A stretch of DNA of 55,000 nucleotides from Botryococcus braunii (Eukaryota > Chlorophyta > Trebouxiophyceae), in contig KV908415.1 in NCBI GenBank assembly GCA_002005505.1, forward strand, positions 151,752 through 206,751, written 5' to 3'. Each line of letters begins with the position of its first letter. Position 1 is the first letter of the stretch. Made by a program: the position numbers and the translations under genes. Under the pieces are notes generated by a model. The model was not told the DNA's origin and made no database searches. It was given only the letters and a program-made list of their open reading frames with translations. Positions 38,666 to 51,018 of the stretch are shown piece by piece.

Positions 38666-41600
38666 ATGAAGAAGAAGGGTACCAGCACCAGCTCTGAATC
38701 CAAATTAGCAGGAGAGGAGTCTACATCAACCCCTACCAGGGAACCATGCACTCCCAGTACTTCGAAGGGGGAAGGACACACCCTTCCCAAGGTCATTGCT
38801 ACACTAGTCAAAGTCCATATAAAACTGCAGCGTAAAGGTCAGAACTTTGTGGTGTGGGACAATGCCTTTACTGCAGCCAATGATGCAAAGGGCTCTTTGC
38901 CTGCCATTCAAGAAGCTATGCCTGGGACTACTCATAATGCTGCAGCATTGTTGTTACTGTATGAATCAGTTCCTGAAGACTGGTTGGGTGAGCTGTCGAG
39001 TAAACCATCAGCATATGATGCGTATGTGCATATTTGTAGGAAGTTTGTGGGAGGCTACAACCCTCAGGCTAATGCTGACTGGTTGAAAGAGATGTCACGT
39101 GGCATGAAACAAGGTGAAACAATTTCCCAGTACGTCAATAGGATGATCAATCTGAAAGGTTGCCTGAAAAGAAATGGACATGATCTCCTGGATGGGCACG
39201 TGGCCACACAGATTGTGCAGGGCCTGCCTGCAGCTGCCAACTCCCCAGGACTACTGCCTACAGCCGTGGCGTATCCCCTGAACCAGCTGGCAGACCTCAT
39301 CTCCACCACAGCAGAAGCAATGGGCTATAACGATGACCCAGATCAGCCTGCAGTGGTCATGACAGCACAGCCAACCCCAGCTGCTGCAGTCCATGCTCCT
39401 GCTGCATGTGCTGCGACTCAGACCAGACAGCCTGCAGACACAGAGGCCAAGGTGGAGGTACGTGGTACGTGCAACTACTGCCACAAAAAGGGGCACTTCT
39501 GGAGAGACTGCCGCAAGAGGCAGAGGGACGCAGAAACCCGGAGGAATGTGGTAGCAGTGGTACAGCAACTGGCTGGCATGTGGCCCCAAGGTCAGCTTCC
39601 CGGAGGACTCCAGCCCTCTCCAGCAGTCCAGCATGTCTTCCCTGCAGCTGGAATTTTTCCACTACTGCACCCACCACCTGGTCCACCCTCTCCTCCACCA
39701 GAAGGTATGCCACACGTGGTATCCTATAATGTCCTCAAACCATGCAACGGGAGAATATCCAAACAGTCCTGGTTGGTAGACAGTGGAGCGTCAGTTCATC
39801 TTGTTAATAATCTGTCACTGCTACATGCTCCCACAGTACATGCTGCTCCCATCCCTTTGCAGCTGGCCACGTCTGATGCAACAGGAGGAATTATTGCCAC
39901 TGGATCAGTCTGCCTATTGAACCAGCAATGTATCCCACTGTGGCTGCATCATGTTCAGTGTGTTCCCTCTGCAACGACGAACATCAGGTCTGTTTCTGCT
40001 GCCCTTCGTGATGGAGCCTGTTTTGCCACAGACAGCATGGGTGCATTTACCACAGTCTCTGGCCCGAATGGCTGGAAAATGCCCATCAGAGCAGAAAATG
40101 GTCTTTATTATGTACATGACTGCCTACCAGTTGCCCCGGTGCAAAATTCGTTACCAGTGGCAGCTGCAGTGAAGAACAAATCCAAGAAAAACCTGCAGCA
40201 TGACTGTGCGAAACGATTTCTGTGGCACAGCAGAATGGGACATCCGGGTGAACCATGGATGCAGCGCCTGAGCAACGAACAGCTGGTCACAGGCATTGAC
40301 ACTTCCCTGTCAACGTGTGAGAACTGTCCAAAGTATTGTGAAGCATGTATTGAGGGGAAGAACACCCGTCCTCCCTTTGGTGAAAGTTCCAGGCCTGCAA
40401 TAAATCCCCTTCACAGAATTCATATTGATACAGTGGGCCCCATCTCCCCAGCTGCCATTACAGGAGAACGGTTTTGGGTGACAGTGGCAGATGAGGCGTC
40501 TGGATGGAAGGCTGTTCTGCTAGTGAGAACTAAGGATGTCATTTGGTCTGTTGTCAAAGACCTTATTATGTTGTGGCAGACAGAAAAAGGAGTCACTGTG
40601 AAGTGTATCCGGTGCGACAGAGGTACTGAATTTATTAATGCCAGATTCAAGGAGTTCTGTGCTTCTCAGGGCACTAAATTGGAGATGTCTGCTCCCTACA
40701 CCCCACAGCAGAATGGGATAGCAGAGCGAGCCAACAGGACCTTGAAGGAGCGAACCAGAACCCTACTTAATTTTGCTGCAGCGAGCCCTGTCATGTGGAA
40801 AGAAGCCTTGGAAACATCATGCACTCTTCTGAATATGGGACCCAGCACAGGCAGGCCTCTCACTCCCTTTGAAATGTTTATGGGATACAAACCAGATGTT
40901 TCCCTCTTGCGTACGTGGGGATGCCTGGCCTTTGTCCATGTACCAGAGCATCAGAGGGGAGTGTTTGCACCTAAGGCAGTGCCTGGCATGTTTACTGTAT
41001 ATTCCCCAGTGTCCAAGGCGTTCAGAATTTATCTTGGAGGGGGGAGTCTGGAGGGAGAGCAGAGATGTGCAATTTGTGGAACACATTCGGGGGGCCTCCA
41101 GAGTGGGAATTCACATTCTGCCTGGACAGTCTCAGCAGTTTTCATACCCTGAGGGCCTGCAACTCCAGCAGCAGGACAGTGAACCTCTTGCTGGTCCCAA
41201 CCAACTCCGTACTCAGAATGGAGCTATCAGCATACCCTGCTCCAGCAACAGACCTGACAGCACCCTCCCAGAAGCCCCTGACGAGGCTGCAACCGAGCCT
41301 GTCGGTCAGGGGAAGTGCCTCCCGGAGGAAGCTGACACTGATCAAGCCACGGGATCACCGGGAGGAACTCATCCACTGGATCTGGACCAGTCCGGCATGG
41401 TGGAGACACTCCGGCGAATGGCAAGAGGGAATCCCGACGGTGGAGGACATCAACAGTTTTTGGAGCGAGCACAGCAGTCCCTCCGAGACCCGCGGCCTGA
41501 CAACGAAGGCCAGCCTCCGGAGGGAGTGACGAGATCGCAACGCTACGAGCATCGAACTGCTGCTCGTGAGCTCCTGCTGGCACAGGAGAAGGGTGAGAGC

Positions 41601-43952
41601 GGTGAGCGAGTGGGGCTGACAGAATGTGACACTGAGTCACAGGGACCAGGGGAAGTGCAGGAAAGGGGTCAGAATCACGAGAGACCTGCATCACATGTGA
41701 GCGATGAGAGGGGGACAGTCTCTGATCAGACTGAAGATGGTCCAAGTGAGCTGAGTTGTTTGGGTGGGACCTGTACAGTGCCTGAGAGTGATGTTAGAGA
41801 TGCATCATGTGAGATGAGCTGCACAGTCCAATTCCATGAAGCCCAGATACAATGTGGTGCCAGCCACACAAATGGGGGCAATGCCTGTGAGCGCACAGCT
41901 GGGCCAGCGTCCCAGCGCACATGTGTAGTGGGTGGAAGGCAGAGAGAGAGAGAGGCACCAGCTCAGTGCACAGAAGGAGCAGCCACACAAATCCTGCAGG
42001 GTGCTCAGACTGCTTGTGAGGGAACTGACGAGACTGCTACTCGCCAGACATGTGAGAGTGCGAATGAGGAGGTGAATCGGAAGCTTAGACAATGTGTGAC
42101 AACCCCAGATTACAAGAGCTTTCCGAGAGATACCTGTGTCTGGGAGAATGATGTAAGCGTGCGGAGCAGTAAGCTTGAAAAGGCAAGCTGCGAGTCAAAG
42201 AGAGAGAGAGAGAGAGAGCAGAGAAGGAAATGTGAAACTGCTCAGGCTGTTCCAACGTGCAGTGCGGCGACAGTCAGTGGAAGAGTAGTGGGTGAGAGAG
42301 AGAATGAGAGCAGCACTGCTGAGAGCCAGGGAGAAAAGGGGAAACACACTGGAGTGCGTTTCAGCAAGATAAGCGTGCCCTCAAGCTTGAGAGAGGCACA
42401 GCAATTTCCCTAGTGGGAATACTGGAAGGCTGCCATGCAGGAAGAGCAGAATTCATTGGATGCCCACGAGGTGATGGAGTATGTCCCCAGGCCTCGTGGT
42501 CATAAAGTGATTCCAGTTCACTGGATTTTCTCAGTGAAAATGGATGCTCATGGTAATGTGCTAAGGTTCAAGGCAAGGTTGGTAGCTCAGGGATGTAGGC
42601 AAATCCCTGGTGTAGATGTCATGGATGTATTTGCACCAACTAGCAGTTATGGGTCTAGGAGAGCATTGCTTTCAGTGGCTGCACAAGAGGGCCTTGAGAT
42701 CCACCAAGTGGATGTCAAGACAGCATTCTTGAATGGTGAATTGGAAGAGGAGGTGTATGTCACACAACCTCCTGGTTTTGAGAATGGGGATGGTAACACT
42801 GTGTATCGCTTGAAGAAGGCTTTGTATGGGCTGAAGCAAGCACCCAGGGCCTGGCCTAAGACCCTGAATGAGAAGCTACATACCATGGGATATGAGGTGT
42901 GTAAGAGTGATGCTGGTGTCTATGTGAAGTGTTCAGTAGATGGAGGGAAGTCTTTTGTGCTAATATATGTTGATGATCTGCTGATAGTTTCCAAGGGCAT
43001 GGGAGAAATTGAGAGAGTGAAGGGGTTGCTCAAGCAAGAATTCACCATTCATGATTTGGGAGAGGTGAAGGATTTCTTGGGCTGCCAAGTGATGAGAGAC
43101 AGGGATAAAGGCCTCATTTCATTGAGCTGTATCCCTAAGATTGATTCAGTAGTAGAGAAATTTGGGCTGGATCCGGAGTCGTTGGGGCCTGACACTCCAA
43201 TGACTAAGGATTTTGTAGCCACCCAGAGGCCTATGTCTAAAGACAACAGCGACAATATTGGTGCTGGGAGCATTTTGCCTCCAGGTAACCGATACTGTGA
43301 GCTGGTTGGGTCCCTATTGTATATTGCCAATACCACCAGGCCTGATATTGCTCAAGCTGTGGGGGTACTCTCTCGTTATAGGATTAATCCTACAACAGCA
43401 CACTGGAATGAAGCCATCAGGGTGCTGAAATATCTTAAGGGAACGAGAGAGCTGGCTCTGATTCTTGGAGGGAAGGATACAGAGTTAGAAGGTTTCGTAG
43501 ATGCTGATTATGGTGGTGATCAAGATCATCGCTTCTCCACTACAGGTTATGTCATCCGAGTGTTTGGAGGGGCTGTAGTTTGGGGAAGCAAGAAGCAGTC
43601 TGCAATGGCCACCTCCACTGTAGAAGCTGAGTTCATGGCAGCAAGTGCAGCTGTCAAGGAGGCTAATTGGGTGAAGGGCTTCCTCGAGGAAATTGGCATT
43701 TCCCCGTGGACAGTCAAGATTCACTGTGATAATCAGGGATGTATCAATCATCTCAGAAATCCAGTGTTCTCAAAGCACACTCAGCATATTGCAATCAGCT
43801 TCCACTTTGCGCGCGAAGCCATTGCATTGGGTCAGGTTGATGTGAAATACGTTCCCTCAGCCAGGAATGTAGCAGACATTTTCACCAAGCCTTTGACAAG
43901 GCAGGTATTTCAAGGACATCGTGAGGCTCTTGGGTTGGCCAAGTTTGTGTGA
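38666..43952 (+). pseudogene. gag-pol polyprotein of copia B (one frameshift, one TAG)
   Basis: ATG 38666 (MKKKGTSTSSESKLAGEEST). Gag core near residues 35-235, CCHC knuckle near 269-282 (CNYCHKKGHFWRDC), protease near 369 (LVDSGASVHLVN), GAG-pre-integrase near 513-570 (HSRMGH, CENC, CEACIEGK), integrase DDE intact (HIDTVGP, CDRGTEF, NGIAERA). At a G6 run near 41040 one extra base shifts the frame; the first frame then ends at 41152, while the correct one (GVWRESRDV) runs on. It continues to TAG 42411, which replaces Gln found in copia A (SP-Gln-WE), and the same frame goes on to 43952. RT shows VDVKTAFLNGELEEEVYV and YVDDLLIVS near 42970; RNase H shows VDADYGG, STVEAEFMA and CDNQG. Only two lesions separate this copy from an open frame. 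Confidence 0.93.
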
Positions 43953-43961
43953 GGGAAAGGC

Positions 43962-43970
43962 AAGGGGAAG
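43962..43970 (+). promoter_or_regulatory. Polypurine tract before LTR2
   Basis: AAGGGGAAG directly before TGTTATAATA at 43971; the same at 50607-50615 before LTR3. Confidence 0.85.
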
Positions 43971-44705
43971 TGTTATAATAGTGAAAGAACATTTTGGTGC
44001 CTTTCCCTCAGAAGAGTAATAGTGGCCAGATCAGCTCGGATTAACCAGCGGGAACACTCATTAGAATGAGTAATAGGTGGCAGAACCTAGGAGTTCTGCC
44101 AGAATCAATCTAGACCAATTTCGCATAGATTAGGGAGAATGAGGTAATTGGACACGGTTTGCTAGAAAGGAGTTATGACGCCGGCGTGCAAGGACGAGGC
44201 ACTTGATTGGGACATTAAAGGCACTTCGGGTGCTTATCTCTTGACTGTTGCCTATCAAGTCCTCATTCATATTCGGTCACTGCTTGTTTCTCCTACACAC
44301 AACAAGAGTGCCGACGAGCTAATCACCCTTCGTGCCCGGGTCATACAGGTAACCTGACGTTGAGTGACGGAAGCCTCATTGACAATTGGTTAGGAAGAGG
44401 TCTAGGTAATGCTATTAAGTTGGTGCTAATGCTTTTGCTCATTGAACACTAGTAATGCAGACTATCGGTAGTTGCATAGATTACGTAGTTTGAATTACAG
44501 AGTGATGAGAGAAAGCAAGTAGCATTGTAATGACTTGATTGGGACATTAAAGGCACTTCGGGTGCTTATCTCTTGACTGTTGCCTATCAAGTCCTCATTC
44601 ATATTCGGTCACTGCTTGTTTCTCCTACACACAACAAGAGTGCCGACGAGCTAATCACCCTTCGTGCCCGGGTCATACAGGAAACGCCCAGCTCAGAAGT
44701 TTTCA
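43971..44705 (+). repeat. LTR2 of copia B/C (shared middle LTR)
   Basis: 735 bp, about three substitutions from LTR1 by eye, with the same internal 148-bp direct repeat. It serves as 3' LTR of copy B and 5' LTR of copy C. Confidence 0.95.
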
Positions 44706-44722
44706 GGTTATGGGCCCACCAC
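44706..44722 (+). promoter_or_regulatory. Primer-binding site of copia C
   Basis: Identical 17-base site GGTTATGGGCCCACCAC directly after LTR2. Confidence 0.88.
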
Positions 44723-44770
44723 TCTTATGTGGGGCATGGAAAATGTATGACTCGAGCAAAGTAATCTGCA

Positions 44771-45295
44771 ATGGCGCGAAAGAGGCAAAGCGGACGCATA
44801 AGCACGGGCGGAGATAGACCTCCTCCTCCTCCACCTCCTCCTCCAACATATAACGAGCGAAGAAAGGCAGGAGGAGAGAAAGGACCACGAACGATTGAAG
44901 AACGAGCATTTCTGGTAAAGGACTTCGTCAACGAAGCTCACGGACGGGGAGCACTCACGCCTCCTCAGTGGTTCCAAGATCGCTTTCCAATATATCCAGC
45001 CTATAAATTTACACTGTAGGAAGTTTCGTTCATCAACGGAGAGCCTGGATATCTGACACGCGCAATCTTTGAGAGGTGCCTACAGCAAACGGGAGGACCA
45101 TCACACGAAGCATATTGGACAGAGAAGGCGGCCTACGCAGCCATTGAGTTAGCCTTGAGCAGCCTGGGAGACGACTTCATTGACAGACTAATTCTCTACG
45201 GCGAGGGCGAGTTCCACGTGGACGAGTGGGTCACAGAGGACGACAGTGAGGACGAGGACGGAGACTCCAGACTGTCAGAGAGGAGCGACGACTGA
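44771..45295 (+). CDS. Extra reading frame upstream of gag in copia C, in-frame TAG
   Basis: Same sequence as 38126-38650, including the TAG (45017-45019) and the TGA. Because B and C are near-identical duplicates, conservation here reflects duplication and not selection. See copy B for the description. Confidence 0.5.
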
Positions 45296-45310
45296 CCAGC
45301 ACCAAACAGC

Positions 45311-48300
45311 ATGAAGAAGAAGGGTACCAGCACCAGCTCTGAATCCAAATCAGCAGGAGAGGAGTCTACATCAACCCCTACCAGGGAACCATGCACTCCC
45401 AGTACTTCGAAGGGGGAAGGACACACCCTTCCCAAGGTCATTGCTACACTAGTCAAAGTCCATATAAAACTGCAGCGTAAAGGTCAGAACTTTGTGGTGT
45501 GGGACAATGCCTTTACTGCAGCCAATGATGCAAAGGGCTCTTTGCCTGCCATTCAAGAAGCTATGCCTGGGACTACTCATAATGCTGCAGCATTGTTGTT
45601 ACTGTATGAATCAGTTCCTGAAGGCTGGTTGGGTGAGCTGTCGAGTAAACCATCAGCATATGATGCGTATGTGCATATTTGTAGGAAGTTTGTGGGAGGC
45701 TACAACCCTCAGGCTAATGCTGACTGGTTGAAAGAGATGTCACGTGGCATGAAACAAGGTGAAACAATTTCCCAGTACGTCAATAGGATGATCAATCTGA
45801 AAGGTTGCCTGAAAAGAAATGGACATGATCTCCTGGATGGGCACGTGGCCACACAGATTGTGCAGGGCCTGCCTGCAGCTGCCAACTCCCCAGGACTACT
45901 GCCTACAGCCGTGGCGTATCCCCTGAACCAGCTGGCAGACCTCATCTCCACCACAGCAGAAGCAATGGGCTATAACGATGACCCAGATCAGCCTGCAGTG
46001 GTCATGACAGCACAGCCAACCCCAGCTGCTGCAGTCCATGCTCCTGCTGCATGTGCTGCGACTCAGACCAGACAGCCTGCAGACACAGAGGCCAAGGTGG
46101 AGGTACGTGGTACGTGCAACTACTGCCACAAAAAGGGGCACTTCTGGAGAGACTGCCGCAAGAGGCAGAGGGACGCAGAAACCCGGAGGAATGTGGTAGC
46201 AGTGGTACAGCAACTGGCTGGCATGTGGCCCCAAGGTCAGCTTCCCGGAGGACTCCAGCCCTCTCCAGCAGTCCAGCATGTCTTCCCTGCAGCTGGAATT
46301 TTTCCACTACTGCACCCACCACCTGGTCCACCCTCTCCTCCACCAGAAGGTATGCCACACGTGGTATCCTATAATGTCCTCAAACCATGCAACGGGAGAA
46401 TATCCAAACAGTCCTGGTTGGTAGACAGTGGAGCGTCAGTTCATCTTGTTAATAATCTGTCACTGCTACATGCTCCCACAGTACATGCTGCTCCCATCCC
46501 TTTGCAGCTGGCCACGTCTGATGCAACAGGAGGAATTATTGCCACTGGATCAGTCTGCCTATTGAACCAGCAATGTATCCCACTGTGGCTGCATCATGTT
46601 CAGTGTGTTCCCTCTGCAACGACGAATATCATGTCTGTTTCCGCTGCCCTTCGTGATGGAGCCTGTTTTGCCACAGACATCATGGGTGCATTTACCACAG
46701 TCTCTGGCCCGAATGGCTGGAAAATGCCCATCAGAGCAGAAAATGGTCTTTATTATGTACATGACTGCCTACCAGTTGCCCCGGTGCAAAATTCGTTACC
46801 AGTGGCAGCTGCAGTGAAGAACAAATCCAAGAAAAACCTGCAGCATGACTGTGCGAAACGATTTCTGTGGCACAGCAGAATGGGACATCCGGGTGAACCA
46901 TGGATGCAGCGCCTGAGCAACGAACAGCTGGTCACAGGCATTGACACTTCCCTGTCAACGTGTGAGAACTGTCCAAAGTATTGTGAAGCATGTATTGAGG
47001 GGAAGAACACCCGTCCTCCCTTTGGTGAAAGTTCCAGGCCTGCAATAAATCCCCTTCACAGAATTCATATTGATACAGTGGGCCCCATCTCCCCAGCTGC
47101 CATTACAGGAGAACGGTTTTGGGTGACAGTGGCAGATGAGGCGTCTGGATGGAAGGCTGTTCTGCTAGTGAGAACTAAGGATGTCATTTGGTCTGTTGTC
47201 AAAGACCTTATTATGTTGTGGCAGACAGAAAAAGGAGTCACTGTGAAGTGTATCCGGTGCGACAGAGGTACTGAATTTATTAATGCCAGATTCAAGGAGT
47301 TCTGTGCTTCTCAGGGCACTAAATTGGAGATGTCTGCTCCCTACACCCCACAGCAGAATGGGATAGCAGAGCGAGCCAACAGGACCTTGAAGGAGCGAAC
47401 CAGAACCCTACTTAATTTTGCTGCAGCGAGCCCTGTCATGTGGAAAGAAGCCTTGGAAACATCATGCACTCTTCTGAATATGGGACCCAGCACAGGCAGG
47501 CCTCTCACTCCCTTTGAAATGTTTATGGGATACAAACCAGATGTTTCCCTCTTGCGTACGTGGGGATGCCTGGCCTTTGTCCATGTACCAGAGCATCAGA
47601 GGGGAGTGTTTGCACCTAAGGCAGTGCCTGGCATGTTTACTGTATATTCCCCAGTGTCCAAGGCGTTCAGAATTTATCTTGGAGGGGGGAGTCTGGAGGG
47701 AGAGCTGAGATGTGCAATTTGTGGAACACATTCGGGGGGCCTCCAGAGTGGGAATTCACATTCTGCCTGGACAGTCTCAGCAGTTTTCATACCCTGAGGG
47801 CCTGCAACTCCAGCAGCAGGACAGTGAACCTCTTGCTGGTCCCAACCAACTCCGTACTCAGAATGGAGCTATCAGCATACCCTGCTCCAGCAACAGACCT
47901 GACAGCACCCTCCCAGAAGCCCCTGACGAGGCTGCAACCGAGCCTGTCGGTCAGGGGAAGTGCCTCCCGGAGGAAGCTGACACTGATCAAGCCACGGGAT
48001 CACCGGGAGGAACTCATCCACTGGATCTGGACCAGTCCGGCATGGTGGAGACACTCCGGCGAATGGCAAGAGGGAATCCCGACGGTGGAGGACATCAACA
48101 GTTTTTGGAGCGAGCACAGCAGTCCCTCCGAGACCCGCGGCCTGACAACGAAGGCCAGCCTCCGGAGGGAGTGACGAGATCGCAACGCTACGAGCATCGA
48201 ACTGCTGCTCGTGAGCTCCTGCTGGCACAGGAGAAGGGTGAGAGCGGTGAGCGAGTGGGGCTGACAGAATGTGACACTGAGTCACAGGGACCAGGGGAAG

Positions 48301-50597
48301 TGCAGGAAAGGGGTCAGAATCACGAGAGACCTGCATCACATGTGAGCGATGAGAGGGGGACAGTCTCTGATCAGACTGAAGATGGTCCAAGTGAGCTGAG
48401 TTGTTTGGGTGGGACCTGTACAGTGCCTGAGAGTGATGTTAGAGATGCATCATGTGAGATGAGCTGCACAGTCCAATTCCATGAAGCCCAGATACAATGT
48501 GGTGCCAGCCACACAAATGGGGGCAATGCCTGTGAGCGCACAGCTGGGCCAGCGTCCCAGCGCACATGTGTAGTGGGTGGAAGGCAGAGAGAGAGAGAGG
48601 CACCAGCTCAGTGCACAGAAGGAGCAGCCACACAAATCCTGCAGGGTGCTCAGACTGCTTGTGAGGGAACTGACGAGACTGCTACTCGCCAGACATGTGA
48701 GAGTGCGAATGAGGAGGTGAATCGGAAGCTTAGACAATGTGTGACAACCCCAGATTACAAGAGCTTTCCGAGAGATACCTGTGTCTGGGAGAATGATGTA
48801 AGCGTGCGGAGCAGTAAGCTTGAAAAGGCAAGCTGCGAGTCAAAGAGAGAGAGAGAGAGAGAGCAGAGAAGGAAATGTGAAACTGCTCAGGCTGTTCCAA
48901 CGTGCAGTGCGGCGACAGTCAGTGGAAGAGTAGTGGGTGAGAGAGAGAATGAGAGCAGCACTGCTGAGAGCCAGGGAGAAAAGGGGAAACACACTGGAGT
49001 GCGTTTCAGCAAGATAAGCGTGCCCTCAAGCTTGAGAGAGGCACAGCAATTTCCCTAGTGGGAATACTGGAAGGCTGCCATGCAGGAAGAGCAGAATTCA
49101 TTGGATGCCCACGAGGTGATGGAGTATGTCCCCAGGCCTCGTGGTCATAAAGTGATTCCAGTTCACTGGATTTTCTCAGTGAAAATGGATGCTCATGGTA
49201 ATGTGCTAAGGTTCAAGGCAAGGTTGGTAGCTCAGGGATGTAGGCAAATCCCTGGTGTAGATGTCATGGATGTATTTGCACCAACTAGCAGTTATGGGTC
49301 TAGGAGAGCATTGCTTTCAGTGGCTGCACAAGAGGGCCTTGAGATCCACCAAGTGGATGTCAAGACAGCATTCTTGAATGGTGAATTGGAAGAGGAGGTG
49401 TATGTCACACAACCTCCTGGTTTTGAGAATGGGGATGGTAACACTGTGTATCGCTTGAAGAAGGCTTTGTATGGGCTGAAGCAAGCACCCAGGGCCTGGC
49501 ATGAGACCCTGAATGAGAAGCTGCATACCATGGGATATGAGGTGTGTAAGAGTGATGCTGGTGTCTATGTGAAGTGTTCAGTAGATGGAGGGAAGTCTTT
49601 TGTGCTAATATATGTTGATGATCTGCTGATAGTTTCCAAGGGCATGGGAGAAATTGAGAGAGTGAAGGGGTTGCTCAAGCAAGAATTCACCATTCATGAT
49701 TTGGGAGAGGTGAAGGATTTCTTGGGCTGCCAAGTGATGAGAGACAGGGATAAAGGCCTCATTTCATTGAGCTGTATCCCTAAGATTGATTCAGTAGTAG
49801 AGAAATTTGGGCTGGATCCGGAGTCGTTGGGGCCTGACACTCCAATGACTAAGGATTTTGTAGCCACCCAGAGGCCTATGTCTAAAGACAACAGCGACAA
49901 TATTGGTGCTGGGAGCATTTTGCCTCCAGGTAACCGATACTGTGAGCTGGTTGGGTCCCTATTGTATATTGCCAATACCACCAGGCCTGATATTGCTCAA
50001 GCTGTGGGGGTACTCTCTCGTTATAGGATTAATCCTACAACAGCACACTGGAATGAAGCCATCAGGGTGCTGAAATATCTTAAGGGAACGAGAGAGCTGG
50101 CTCTGATTCTTGGAGGGAAGGATACAGAGTTAGAAGGTTTCGTAGATGCTGATTATGGTGGTGATCAAGATCATCGCTTCTCCACTACAGGTTATGTCAT
50201 CCGAGTGTTTGGAGGGGCTGTGGTTTGGGGAAGCAAGAAGCAGTCTGCAATGGCCACCTCCACTGTAGAAGCTGAGTTCATGGCAGCAAGTGCAGCTGTC
50301 AAGGAGGCTAATTGGGTGAAGGGCTTCCTCGAGGAAATTGGCATTTCCCCGTGGACAGTCAAGATTCACTGTGATAATCAGGGATGTATCAATCATCTCA
50401 GAAATCCAGTGTTCTCAAAGCACACTCAGCATATTGCAATCAGCTTCCACTTTGCGCGCGAAGCCATTGCATTGGGTCAGGTTGATGTGAAATACGTTCC
50501 CTCAGCCAGGAATGTAGCAGACATTTTCACCAAGCCTTTGACAAGGCAGGTATTTCAAGGACATCGTGAGGCTCTTGGGTTGGCCAAGTTTGTGTGA
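45311..50597 (+). pseudogene. gag-pol polyprotein of copia C (frameshift and two stops)
   Basis: Same layout as copy B, offset by 6,645 bp and differing at scattered positions, for example KSAGE versus KLAGE near residue 14 and RAWHETL versus RAWPKTL in RT. The His-Glu form in C is closer to copia A (RAWHKTL), so B carries the odd substitution. It shares B's extra base at the G run near 47685 and the TAG at 49056. In addition an AGA-to-TGA change near 47706 stops the corrected frame just after GVWRES. Gag, knuckle, protease and integrase DDE are intact in the first frame (45311-47797), and RT with YVDD plus RNase H in the last (49080-50597). Confidence 0.93.
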
Positions 50598-50615
50598 GGA
50601 AAAGGCAAGGGGAAG

Positions 50616-51018
50616 TGTTATAATAGTGAAAGAACATTTTGGTGCCTTTCCCTCAGAAGAGTAATAGTGGCCAGATCAGCTCGGATTAACCAGCGGGAAC
50701 ACTCATTAGAATGAGTAATAGGTGGCAGAACCTAGGAGTTCTGCCAGAATCAATCTAGACCAATTTCGCATAGATTAGGGAGAATGAGGTAATTGGACAC
50801 GGTTTGCTAGAAAGGAGTTATGACGCCGGCGTGCAAGGACGAGGCACTTGATTGGGACATTAAAGGCACTTCGGGTGCTTATCTCTTGACTGTTGCCTAT
50901 CAAGTCCTCATTCATATTCGGTCACTGCTTGTTTCTCCTACACACAACAAGAGTGCCGACGAGCTAATCACCCTTCGTTCCCGGGTCATACAGGAAACGC
51001 CAAGCTCAGAAGTTTTCA
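50616..51018 (+). repeat. LTR3 of copia B/C (short form)
   Basis: 403 bp. Matches LTR2 except that 332 bp are missing: one 148-bp repeat copy and the 184-bp spacer, so GTCATACAG joins directly to GAAACGCC. It also has Arg-to-Ser-type changes (CGTTCCC for CGTGCCC). Confidence 0.95.

Larger units (their letters stand above)
37326..51018 (+). mobile_element. Ty1/copia composite, copia B and C in tandem (LTR-int-LTR-int-LTR)
   Basis: Three LTRs (37326-38060, 43971-44705, 50616-51018) and two internal regions that repeat at an exact 6,645-bp offset with only scattered substitutions. A single target duplication GTAAA (37321-37325 and 51019-51023) encloses the whole composite, and its insertion site is the 3' LTR of copia A; the empty site is visible in copia A's 5' LTR near 30949. 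This is the expected product of LTR-LTR recombination between copies, though an assembly duplication must be considered. LTR1 and LTR2 are 735 bp, LTR3 only 403 bp. Confidence 0.94.
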
